In this document: positions 1 to 9,282 of the stretch, in pieces | Layout: every line of letters starts with the position of its first letter | How positions within the stretch are numbered: the first letter of the stretch is position 1 | Assembly: GCA_022570795.1 (NCBI GenBank) | Contig: JAKUDP010000001.1 | Span: 372,001-436,000, forward strand | Origin: Sphaerulina vaccinii | Lineage: Eukaryota > Ascomycota > Dothideomycetes > Mycosphaerellales > Mycosphaerellaceae | Direction of reading: 5' to 3' | DNA: 64,000 nt | Translations under genes and position numbers: made by a program | The notes under the pieces: model-generated | Database searches by the model: none | Told to the model about the DNA's origin: nothing | What the model saw: the letters and a program-made list of their open reading frames with translations, nothing else

Positions 1-1
1 C

Positions 2-181
2 GAGAACAAGATACAGAACAAGCGACAGCAGGAAGACGAGGATACCAAGAAAGACGAGGACAAGAAAGATAAAGACCTCAAGAAGGAAGAGAAGCTGATG
101 TTGAACGGCACATCGGAGAAGGCAGATGATGCCACCAAAGAGGGCGCAAAGAAGGATGATAAGGGCAAGAAGAAGGGCTGA
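2..181 (+). CDS. 3' end of a lysine/glutamate-rich protein (partial)
   Basis: An open frame enters from the left edge and stops with TGA at 179-181, leaving 59 codons. The visible tail is almost entirely charged: alternating Lys, Glu and Asp (KEKE-like), ending in KGKKKG. Such tails are common on nuclear, ribosome-associated and proteasome-associated proteins, but nothing here identifies the family. No start codon or domain lies in the window. The reading frame is supported only by its compositional consistency and absence of stops, so it could also be the last exon of a spliced gene. It runs tail to tail with the SWIM-domain gene. Confidence 0.5.
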   Translation, partial: ENKIQNKRQQEDEDTKKDEDKKDKDLKKEEKLMLNGTSEKADDATKEGAKKDDKGKKKG

Positions 182-587
182 AACAAAGGCTATGGCATTG
201 ACGATACATGCAGTACGAAGCATTAGCGACGGCGTCAGGAGGTTCGTGGCCTGGCAGAGCGCATGAGAGCGCCACCAGAGTACCAAAGTCAGCTGTACAT
301 TACCGCAGATAAGACCAACGACGAGGCTGAACTACAGTTTAGCATGATACGAATAGAGCTAAACCTGACGAAGAGCCTCTCTTCCGACTTTCTTTCGTCT
401 GCAGACGCCACCCACTCAAGTCATTGAGTCCAACGGAGCAATGAGGACCGGCAAGCTCATGGCTCGGCTGCCACGAAGATCGCTTCACTACTCTACTCAC
501 AGTAGCACGAGCATCGTTGTCATCAGGCGTGGGACTCAAGTTCAGTCTTGGGCACTTCATCCAGGAGACATGGAACTGGTCAGTCAC
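182..587. other. Intergenic, convergent gene ends
   Basis: This is the 3' space between a rightward gene end and a leftward gene end. I see no credible coding sequence or repeat. Open frames here are short and lack domain-like sequence. Confidence 0.5.
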
Positions 588-1256
588 TCAGTCGTACCAG
601 CCTGCAGCAGAGCCCGCTAATTCCTCCACGGTTACCTCTTTCTCCTCTACAAAGTGAGAGAACGCGCTGCAGTGCTCAACCAACAGACAAGCGAGCAGAT
701 GCTTACATATCGGCATGTCATTTCCTCGCGTAAGTCCACCAACTAGCCATTCGGTCTGCATCGTCCCATCATGATCTTCCACTTCTCGATCAGACTCTGC
801 CGCCGAAGCTGGGAAAGCCGAGAAGATGAAAGCTGGACAAGAACAACTCCACGCTTGTAATCGTACCTCGTAGTAATTGACGTGTTCGTAGTTTGAATTA
901 CGATGATTGTGTTGCTGTGCTGATCGAACCATGTGTAGACGCGTTGCTTGTGCTTGTGTTGTGTGTGACTGAACTTTGAGACGACTGACGAGGTTTCGAT
1001 CTAGCAAGTCCAGTGCTGGAAGAATTTCTTTCTCAAACAGGACGTAGAGGGTTAAAAGGACCCTTTTGCCTTCTGGAGGGAAATCTCGGAGTGGGTTGGA
1101 GATTTGTGAGGCTTCGATGCCAGCTGATGGGATGGCATTTATGAGGGAGGTCACCCATTCTCGGGGGCTGGCGTTTGCGATCGACATCTTGTGGTTCTGA
1201 GGGCGCCCAAGATGATTGGAAGTTGTCTTGCCTGTTCGCTTGCTCTGCGATCCCAT
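588..1256 (-). CDS. sws1: SWIM zinc-finger protein, Sws1/Shu2-like recombination mediator
   Basis: A single-exon gene of 222 aa from ATG 1256. The C-terminal half carries a SWIM-type zinc finger, CxC(x43)CxH: C138-S-C140-P-A-F, then C184-K-H186-L-L-A. The CSCPAF and CKHLLA flanks match the Shu2/Sws1 family. In yeasts these proteins join Rad51 paralogues (the Shu complex; Rlp1-Rdl1-Sws1 in fission yeast) and promote Rad51-dependent homologous recombination at damaged forks. The linker between the two zinc half-sites is long and acidic, which is tolerated in fungal members. A second Met (residue 24, MSIANAS) could be the true start, because the first 23 residues are basic and featureless. The SWIM call is firm; the Sws1 orthology is inferred from size and flanks. 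Confidence 0.75.
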   Translation of the reverse strand: MGSQSKRTGKTTSNHLGRPQNHKMSIANASPREWVTSLINAIPSAGIEASQISNPLRDFPPEGKRVLLTLYVLFEKEILPALDLLDRNLVSRLKVQSHTTQAQATRLHMVRSAQQHNHRNSNYEHVNYYEVRLQAWSCSCPAFIFSAFPASAAESDREVEDHDGTMQTEWLVGGLTRGNDMPICKHLLACLLVEHCSAFSHFVEEKEVTVEELAGSAAGWYD

Positions 1257-2749
1257 TGAGCAGCTATCGATATGGATCGCTTAGGTAGAGCCTGCCAATG
1301 TCAACATACCATCGAGGCTGAGACGCAGAGGGATCGTGTCAGACAGTGTGCCTTACGCTGATTCGATGCGTACAGAGTGAGCCCAATGGCTCTCAATGCT
1401 AACCGCGAGCCTTGCAGATGGCGGCCTCTGAACTCTCTGATCAGGCGGTGGTGTGTTGTACTGCCGAACGGAGTTCGCCTGAACAGGGAGAAGTGCGCAC
1501 TCTGTACTTCATGACCGATTCCACGTATTGCTGAGACACCCTCCACGCATTGTGTACTAGAGTCTCGAGTGTGATGATCATGTTGGAGTCGCGACAAACG
1601 CCGAGCTCATGACGCGCTTGGGCATTGGAGAAGGAGCGACCCGCAAGAGGCTCGTGCACAAGGAAACAAGGAAGGAAGACGGAACACTGCCAAAGTTGAC
1701 TCGTGACATGAACAACAACTCTTTTCAAACATGGACTTTCCAGACAGAGCACGCGTGTGTCGCGCCTCGGCGAATAATAGCACCTGGGAACACCTTCACA
1801 TGCACATCCCACTCTCCTCAGCTGGTCATCTGGGACTCACACGGGATCAAGCTCTCCAATGCTGATGGTTGTCAGCTGTCAATGCCCCCAATGGCGAACA
1901 TCATGCGCGCCGGAGCTGAAACGGATACTCAGTGGACAATATGGAACAAACGAGTCACCACTTAAGTTCGGTTTATCGCGGCCTCCAGTCATGCTGGATG
2001 AGGAGGCATCCACACCTTTTCACGGGCGCTTGTGCATCGCAGACAAACAGATGACCCAGTTCCGAGACCAAACGGACCTATGAACCTGTGCTTGGCCGCT
2101 TGCACGGTGGCGCAGCCAACAACACTCACCATGCCAGCATGCCAGCAACTGCCTTCCCTGCTGACGGCGCTTTTACAGAAGCCTCGGAAGAGTCAGGCCA
2201 TGGACGGACGTCCAGTGGATCAAAGGACATTGACGACAGTGCTTGATAAGTCAATGCGAAATCCTCTGACGGGGCAAGGTTTGGTCGCCACCGAAGCGTG
2301 GGGAGTATGACTCCGATCACAGGCAGCCATTGTCAACGTGGGTTATACCACCTCATTGGTCCTATTACTCGCTACATTTCTGGCACATTCGGACGAGGCG
2401 CATGATTACAAGGCATCCTTTGGGCAGCTACAGTCAATGGCCTCCTGCTGTCTTATGTCTGCGCCTTCCCTGTTTGTGTGTCATCTGCATTGCAGTCGCC
2501 CGTCACAGAAGCCTGCTGGTCTTCTGTCTTCTGGTAGCTCTGTGACTCTCCGCTGTACCAAACCAGCAGGAGCGTACCATTACCGCTGACTACTTTAGGT
2601 AGCAACGACACTGGTCTTTTAATACTACTACCTTACATCTTGCACCCTCGCGACGACATCTCCGGACTTTAGCGGACACACCACGCATACAGCACAGCAC
2701 TTCGCCACATTTCATAAGCCCGACCATATAAGAGAGCCTACACCCTCAC
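1257..2749. other. Long intergenic region between divergent genes
   Basis: About 1.5 kb separates the divergent SWIM and SWIRM genes. Several frames of 60-120 codons exist on both strands, but none shows domain-like composition or plausible splicing to a neighbour. One inverted repeat is visible: CCTGCTGGT at 2512-2520 and its reverse complement at 2562-2570, with a 41-nt loop. The region most likely holds the promoters of both genes. Confidence 0.5.
2727..2732 (+). promoter_or_regulatory. TATA-like element of the SWIRM gene
   Basis: The sequence TATAAG lies 64 nt before the start codon at 2791, at the end of an otherwise featureless intergenic stretch. Spacing to the ATG fits a short 5' leader. 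No transcription start is visible, so this is a weak call from motif and position alone. Confidence 0.35.
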
Positions 2750-2794
2750 ATGGTAGATTACCCAACGACATCAACAACGACATTCACAAAATGA
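2750..2794 (+). promoter_or_regulatory. 14-codon upstream ORF whose stop overlaps the main start (ATGA)
   Basis: ATG at 2750 opens a frame of 14 codons (MVDYPTTSTTTFTK) that stops at TGA 2792-2794. That stop shares bases with the main start ATG at 2791-2793, giving ATGA. If the leader includes 2750, ribosomes would finish the short ORF exactly on the main start. This geometry can permit termination-reinitiation. Whether 2750 is transcribed is unknown; the TATA-like element at 2727 suggests it could be, although only about 20 nt downstream. Confidence 0.45.
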
Positions 2795-3909
2795 GGAGAG
2801 TCGATGCATTTCACCAACTCCTCACGCCTGAGGAGCCCACGAGAGATAGCTTTGAGGATAGCCAGCCTACGAAGAAGCCCATAGAGCCACGATCGCCACC
2901 AGAGTCGCCCACTTACGACCGTCTTCTCTACGAGGAAGACGACCACCGCGCGCGCGTGCCACTATTCGGCACCAACACCACTCCGAGGGCGACACCAGAG
3001 CGAGAGCCGACCCCAGTAACAGCAGCGCCTGTCTTGCCCTCAGTCGTCACAACACAGCCGCAGGCACGCCAGCAACCCAGCTTGTCGTCAAAAGGGCCTC
3101 CTGTCGCTAGCTGGAGGGCAATCTTCGAAGCCGATCGACCAGGCCACTACGATAACTGTATGAAAGAGATCAAGATGCTCAAGGACTTGAAGCGTCAGCA
3201 TGAGGCGGCAAAGAAGGAGGCGCTAAAGCTACCGCCGCCCACCTCACCAGTCCAACGCGACTCTCACACCAAACGACTACTTGAAAGTCTGGGCAAGGAC
3301 AGAATTACGAAGGTTGGCACTACTGCTCCGGTCGCGATCAGAGCACGAACGGAGAAACTCGTCGCGACGAGGCCTTCGCGAGCAGGACCAGTAGACGAGT
3401 TGCGGAAGAGCCAAACACCGCCCAAGCGTGCTAGCAGGCAGACGTCCACACCTGCCAATGTGCTCGGCGGCCTACATCATGCTGCAGCACCAAAACCACG
3501 TACTCGTCAGCCTCCCAGCAAGATGGTTGAACGCAAGGACCAACATTGGCAAGACGTTCCCGATTACTGTCCATCGATATCGTCGCTGGACACTGGAACT
3601 AAGAAGCTTACTGTGGAGTGGACGAACAAGAATCACCAAGATCTGAGCAATGATGAGGATCGCGACAGCCTGCACCCACAAGAGCTGGTCGTGGCATCGA
3701 CGCTGAGGCTGAAGTGTGATCGCTACATGCTAATCAAGCGTCTCATCTTTCAGGAGAAAGTCAAGTTCCTGAAAGAAAATAAGGAGTTCAATAAAACCTC
3801 CGCTCAAAACTGCTGCAATGTGGACGTCAACAAGATTAGTAAAATTTGGCAGTCATTCAACGACGTTGGGTGGTTTGACAAGCACTGGTTCGAGAAATTC
3901 TTGGAGTAG
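2791..3909 (+). CDS. SWIRM-domain protein (Fun19/Laf1-like)
   Basis: A single-exon gene of 372 aa. Residues 1 to about 285 are low-complexity, rich in Pro, Ser, Thr and Lys, with a short charged helix around residues 120-145. The last 80 residues form a SWIRM domain: it begins near LHPQELVVASTLRLKCDRY, continues through LIKRLIFQEKVKFLKENKEFN, and ends with VDVNKISKIWQSFNDVGWFD. SWIRM is a helical domain of chromatin proteins (Swi3, Rsc8, Moira, LSD1) that binds DNA or partners. Stand-alone C-terminal SWIRM proteins with a disordered N-terminus correspond to yeast Fun19/YOR338W and the fission-yeast Laf proteins linked to Clr6 deacetylase. The domain is clear; the precise orthologue and role are inferred. 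A 14-codon upstream ORF overlaps its start. Confidence 0.8.
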   Translation: MRRVDAFHQLLTPEEPTRDSFEDSQPTKKPIEPRSPPESPTYDRLLYEEDDHRARVPLFGTNTTPRATPEREPTPVTAAPVLPSVVTTQPQARQQPSLSSKGPPVASWRAIFEADRPGHYDNCMKEIKMLKDLKRQHEAAKKEALKLPPPTSPVQRDSHTKRLLESLGKDRITKVGTTAPVAIRARTEKLVATRPSRAGPVDELRKSQTPPKRASRQTSTPANVLGGLHHAAAPKPRTRQPPSKMVERKDQHWQDVPDYCPSISSLDTGTKKLTVEWTNKNHQDLSNDEDRDSLHPQELVVASTLRLKCDRYMLIKRLIFQEKVKFLKENKEFNKTSAQNCCNVDVNKISKIWQSFNDVGWFDKHWFEKFLE

Positions 3910-5039
3910 ATGCTCATCCTCCCGACTTCTTGATTTACAGACGCGATTGCATTCTCCTAGCACATAATTTGCTGGACAACTTTCCTTTACTGGCTCGACG
4001 AAGCAAACTGGTGTTCACCGATGACACCCTTTCGGCACATTCTTGCGACTTTCCCGCTCAGATTGCTCGACACTTTACTATGCAACAGATTGCACGCGAC
4101 ACCTGCACGGCTTGGAGTTTGGGATTACAGGTTATGATATGGATATGGCCGGCTCTGGCAGTGGCCTCGACGATTTATGGGATGTACGATTTTGCATGAG
4201 GACATGAGTGCATCTGACCCACTACGGGACCTGTGAATGAGACACAGAGGAGGGCATTCGGAGTTGATGTGGTGGGCATCGCTCTAATACTTGTTTTGGT
4301 TGCATTATACCCCCCGCTCTAGCTAGAGACGATGATTTAGCAATGACGATCGTGAAGTATTTTCTAATTCTCCTTCAACACTGTTCTGACTCGAGTGAGT
4401 GCCTGATCATCAAGTGAAGTGCTCAGGACGTTTTCACATGAAAGCCCGTGCACGCGCTCTCATCCTTGATTCTGATTCTGATTTTGCAGTGGTCTATGTC
4501 TCACTCTAGTAGGGTGATCTTCGCGGCATTGCGAGCTCGATCTATGTATGCCTCCTTGAATGTGCTTCACTTTAATCTACACATGCTCAGACAGCGCCGT
4601 GGACAGTATTGCTGCCATCAATCCTTAGCGCAAACCAAGCATCGCTAGGAACACGTTGCGCGTCTTCGAAGTGTGGAACGGTCCACGGGTACTAGCGCCT
4701 TGCAGCCGATCTCAGGGATGTCAAGCTATTTTGAATGGATGCGTACGAGTATTTCCCTTCTTCTACTATCAAGGCCACGCAGCAATCGCAGAGAAGGGGT
4801 AATACCATCTCTTCAAGCGATGGTCATCGTGCTTTCTCACTTCTTCATCTTCCTTTCTCGCTCGTGTTCGTTATAGAACTAATTCGATTCACCTTCATTG
4901 AGTGTTGCTGCTTTCGAGGGGTCCCCTTCAGCTTCGAGCGACCCCCGACTCTTCAGCCTTTCCACAATCCTTGCGCGCAACGACTAAGTTCGCGTAGAGC
5001 ACGAGCAGCGCGATACCACATTCTCATACATCCGCCGTT
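3910..5039. other. Intergenic between SWIRM gene and PMT2
   Basis: About 1.1 kb without a recognisable gene. Frames of 65-140 codons are present, but they show no domain sequence and no splice logic. It holds the 3' region of the SWIRM gene and the promoter and leader of PMT2; the stretch before 5040 is pyrimidine-rich, as is usual upstream of fungal genes. Confidence 0.5.
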
Positions 5040-7384
5040 ATGGCGACCACCATCAACGCGTCCTCGACGGGGATCGACACACAGGCCGATCTCAGAAAAC
5101 GAAATGTCGCTCAAATCAATGGCAGCTACGTCGTGCCCAAGGACGTAGCCGATAAGCTGGATGAGAAGACGAAGCAGAAGGTATGCTAGAGTGTGGATGA
5201 GACTGAGGAGAGGAGAGATGAGCTCAATCACTGACATCTACAGACATCCTCCATCCTCCAGACACTCGATGACTACGAATTCCTCATCGCGCCCATCATC
5301 TTCACAGCCTTGTCATTCTTCACACGCATGTGGAAGATTGGCCTCTCCAACATCGTGACATGGGACGAGGCACATTTCGGCAAGTTTGGCTCGCACTATC
5401 TCAAGCGCGAGTTCTACTTCGATGTCCACCCTCCGCTCGGAAAGATGCTGGTCGGACTGTCTGGCTACCTGGCTGGCTACAACGGATCATTCGAATTTAA
5501 GAGCGGCGAGACATATCCTGAAGAGCTAGACTACACCTTCATGCGGGTGTTCAACGCGGCGTTCGGCGCACTCTGCATTCCCCTGGCATACTTCACAGCC
5601 AAAGAGCTGCACTTCAAGCGGCCTACAGTCTGGCTGGTGACGATGATGGTACTGTTCGAGAACAGTTATACTACCATCAGCAGATTCATCCTGCTGGACA
5701 GCATGCTTCTGTTTTTCACCTTCACGACGATCTTCACCTGGGCCAAGTTCCACAACCAGCGACACGACCCCTTCTCCATCGGCTGGGGTTTCTGGTTGAC
5801 CATGACTGGTCTCTCCATTGGCTGCGTATGCAGTGTGAAGTGGGTTGGCATGTTCGGAACTGCTCTAGTCGGACTTTACACCATCGAGGATCTCTGGAAC
5901 AAATTTGGCGATCTCAAGATGCCAAAGGTCGAGCTCGCGGCACACGTTGGCTTCCGTGTCATTGGTCTCATTGTCATCCCAATGATCGTCTACATGTTCT
6001 CTTTCTACCTGCACTTCCTGGTTCTGGAGAACAGCGGCCCTGGTGATGCTCAGATGTCCTCCTTGTTCCAGGCCAACCTCAAAGGAACGGAAGTTGGAAA
6101 GGATAGCCCATTGGAAGTGGCATATGGTTCTCGTGCCACACTAAAGAACATGGGCTACGGAGGTGGTCTATTGCATTCCCACGTTCAGACATACCCTGAA
6201 GGATCGAACCAGCAACAGATTACCTGCTACCACCACAAGGATGCCAACAACGACTGGTTCTTCTACCCCAACCGAAATGAGCCAGACTATGACCCAGCAG
6301 GCGAGCTCCAGTTCGTTGGAGACAAGGCTGAGATTCGCCTGATCCATGCTCAAACTGGCCGCAACCTTCACTCTCACCAAATCGCTGCTCCAGTCACCAA
6401 GGCCGACTACGAAGTCTCTTGCTATGGTAACATCACTGTTGGCGACACGAAGGATCACTGGATAGTCGAGGTCGTCAATGATGCTTCCTCTTACGACTAC
6501 TCCAAGATTCGCACATTGACCACTGCATTTCGCCTGAAGCATAGAGATCTAGGCTGCTACCTCCGTGCAGGCAACGTCAACCTGCCACAGTGGGGTTTCA
6601 AGCAGATCGAAACCACTTGCGTCAAGGAGAACAAGCCTCGTGATCCTTACACACACTGGAACGTGGAGTCCCACGTCAATGAGAGGCGTAAGTAATGGTG
6701 ATTGAGTATCGTTGGAGTGTATTGCTAACCACTTTTACAGTTCCCGCCAGCGACCCTGGTTCTTACAAGTCTCCCTTCTTCCGCGATTTCGTCCACCTCA
6801 ACGTCGCCATGATGACCTCGAACAACGCTCTCGTACCAGATCCAGACAAGCAGGATGACCTTGCGTCTGCTCCATGGCAATGGCCACTTCTCAATGTCGG
6901 CCTCCGCATGTGCGGTTGGGACGACAATATCGTCAAGTACTTTTTGCTCGGCAACCCATTCGTCTACTGGGCATCCACGGCCTCGCTCTTCTTCTTTGTT
7001 GGTCTCTTCGGCTGGTACGCTATTAGGTGGCAGCGTGGCTACGATGAGCTCACTTGGTCCGATCTCGACCACTTCCAGTATGCGGGTATCTATCCAGTAA
7101 TTGGATGGTTCCTACACTACTTGCCATTCATCGCCATGGCACGTGTGACATATGTCCATCACTACTACCCGGCACTATACTTCGCCATTCTATGCTTTGG
7201 ATTCTGCATTGACTGGACGACGAGAGCATTGCACAAGGGTGTACAATGGGGCATCTTTGCAGCTCTTTACGCTGTTGTGTTTGGCATGTTCTGGATGTTC
7301 CGAGCGTTCTGCTTCGGTATGGAGGGCTCAAACCAGCAATGGAAGCACCTCAAGTGGCTGCAAACATGGAGAATGGCGGATTAG
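5040..7384 (+). CDS. PMT2: Dolichyl-phosphate-mannose-protein mannosyltransferase 2
   Basis: Three exons: 5040-5180, 5244-6687 and 6741-7384. The introns (63 and 53 nt) use gtatgc/cag and gtaagt/cag ends, and the second has a gctaac branch site. The product is 742 aa. It transfers mannose from dolichyl-phosphate-mannose to Ser/Thr of proteins entering the ER, starting O-mannosylation of wall and secretory proteins. A polytopic membrane body carries the catalytic Asp-Glu in the first lumenal loop (TWDEAHFG, D88-E89), followed by HPPLGKMLVGLSGYLAGYNG typical of the PMT2 subfamily. A lumenal MIR region lies about residues 345-500 (GGLLHSHVQTYP, DHWIVE). The C-terminal membrane block contains WFLHYLPF and HHYYPALYF. 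Length and motifs fit Pmt2, which acts as a heterodimer with Pmt1 in yeast. Confidence 0.95.
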
Positions 7385-7780
7385 ATGTGCAAGGTAGAAA
7401 GTGACGAAGAAAAAGCTAGGGTACGATATGATACACACGCTGAGAGGGAGAGGGCGACTAGAGCACGCGAGGACGACACTATTTCGTATTAGGCGGCACA
7501 GGCATTGCGTTGGAGTTTAGGAATCGTAGGACCGCAGAGCTGCGGTAGCACCAGACAAAATGTACTCAGTAGCGACAAGTCCCATCCTCTCCAATGACTG
7601 AAGATCTAAATGTTGTGTGACATGTGGTGAGACCCATGGCGATATTCAGGGTTCGAGCTGACCGAAATATCCTCGGCGCGTCAATGTTCCTGGCTATCTT
7701 CTCTTGGTGTCATTGATCATCACGATTTGCATAAGTACATTGTAGTGCTCGTCTGTCCTTTCGTTGTATCACATCCCGAC
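7385..7780. other. Intergenic PMT2-HEM13
   Basis: About 400 nt containing the PMT2 3' end and the HEM13 promoter. A GGTTCGAG string near 7650 resembles a tRNA B box by chance, but no tRNA fold surrounds it. Confidence 0.45.
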
Positions 7781-7804
7781 ATGCTGCACCCACAATGGCC
7801 ATGA
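7781..7804 (+). promoter_or_regulatory. Short upstream ORF overlapping the HEM13 starts
   Basis: ATG 7781 opens a 7-codon frame (MLHPQWP) that ends at TGA 7802-7804. It overlaps the first HEM13 ATG (7795), and its stop overlaps the second in-frame HEM13 ATG (7801) as ATGA. Scanning ribosomes would meet this frame first if the leader extends upstream of 7781. That could favour initiation at Met3 rather than Met1. Transcript data are absent. Confidence 0.4.
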
Positions 7805-9160
7805 ATTCCGTCCGACCTCCACTGCTTGAAGCAGCACTCAAATCCTGCACGCGAACCAGACCTTCGCCCGCCTACCGCTATGCTCTCCAGAGACAGAGAC
7901 CAGCTCGCAGATATGCGTCTGAAGGGCGAAGACCAGCTCCACCGTCCGGCGTGCCGCAGCTGAATCAAGTCTGGTATCCCAAAACGCGAATCGCAGTCGG
8001 AATAGTCTTCATTGGTTCCCTGATCTACTCCATGGTATGCCAACTCCTCCTCCTTCTCCGAGATGTGATCTAATGCTATATATGAACAGGTCACAGCAGA
8101 CAAGCAAGTCCCTCCTCCTCCTCCACCACCACCATCAGACGCGCCCCGATCAGGCCAACAACTCGATGGGCCTTCAATCGCCGAACGCGACACGCTAGCG
8201 AAACGAGAATCCGGCGTAACTCAATCCTCTCCTATGCGTCTCCGAATGGAAGCCTACATAAAATCCAAACAACAAGAAATCGTCCGAGCACTAGAAAGCA
8301 TCGATGGCCAGAAATTCCACATTGACGAATGGGAAAGACCTCATGGAGGCGGAGGCATCAGCTGTGTCCTACAAGAAGGAAACGTATTCGAAAAAGCTGG
8401 AGTCAACATCTCTGTTGTGTATGGAACTTTACCTCGAGCGGCAATCAGCAAAATGAGAGTCAATCATAAAGCTTTGGATCCTGATGTGGAAAGTTTGGAA
8501 TTCTTCGCTTCTGGACTCAGTCTTGTACTGCATCCTCATAATCCTATGGCTCCTACCGTACATTTGAATTATCGATACTTCGAAACTGCGAATCAGGATG
8601 GTACGACGAATGCTTGGTGGTTTGGCGGCGGGACAGATCTTACACCAAGTTATCTGTTCGATGAGGATGCTATACATTTTCATAAGACGATAAAGGAGGC
8701 TTGCGACGCTCATGATAAGAATTATTATGGTCGCTTTAAGAAATGGTGCGATGAGTATTTCTCTGTCAAGCATAGAGGAGAATCTAGAGGTGTTGGAGGA
8801 ATTTTCTTCGATGATCTTGATGAGACGGAGAAAGATCAAGAATCGCTGTTTGCTTTCTGTCAGACTTGTCTTAACGCTTTCTTGCCGAGTTATCTGCCTA
8901 TTATACAGAAGAGGAAGGATATGCCTTTTACGGAGAAGGAAAGGCAATGGCAGCAGTTGAGGAGAGGGAGATATGTGGAGTTTAACCTTGTGCATGATAG
9001 AGGTACGGCTTTTGGGTTGAATACACCTGGAGCGAGGATCGAGAGTATTTTGATGAGTTTGCCGCTTACGGCGAGGTGGCAGTATCAGCATGAGCCGGAG
9101 AGGGGGAGTAGAGAAGATAGGCTGTTACAGGTGCTTAAGAAGCCTGTTGAGTGGGTGTAG
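7795..9160 (+). CDS. HEM13: Coproporphyrinogen III oxidase, with N-terminal targeting and membrane segment
   Basis: Two exons, 7795-8034 and 8090-9160, with a 55-nt intron (gtatgc..aacag); 436 aa. The enzyme oxidatively decarboxylates coproporphyrinogen III to protoporphyrinogen IX in haem synthesis, using O2. The catalytic domain begins near residue 125 and shows the family blocks HGGGGISCVL, FEKAGVN, HPHNPMAPTVHLNYRYFE, WWFGGGTDLTP, RGVGGIFFDDL and RGRYVEFNLVHDRGT. Ahead of it is a basic, Ser/Ala-rich presequence (residues 1 to about 40), a hydrophobic segment IAVGIVFIGSLIYSM (about 66-80), then a run of eight prolines. This layout predicts mitochondrial import with inner-membrane anchoring, unlike cytosolic yeast Hem13. 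ATG 7795 and in-frame ATG 7801 are both possible starts. Confidence 0.95.
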
Positions 9161-9282
9161 AGAAGTCTGTGAAGTGGCTGTAAGAAGAGCTAGTGTACAG
9201 TGTAAGAAATGAAAGCAGTGCAACTGTAGCCACTCTCACCGAGAGTCGTACTTTCCTCATCAAGCGAGCGCATACCGAGGCA

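Noticed and set aside
1609..1965. 118-codon plus-strand frame in the large intergenic gap
   Set aside because: No domain-like sequence, no leader context and no splice partner. Could be real but unsupported.
7645..7665. GGTTCGAG string resembling a tRNA B box
   Set aside because: No A box, acceptor stem or anticodon arm can be drawn around it.
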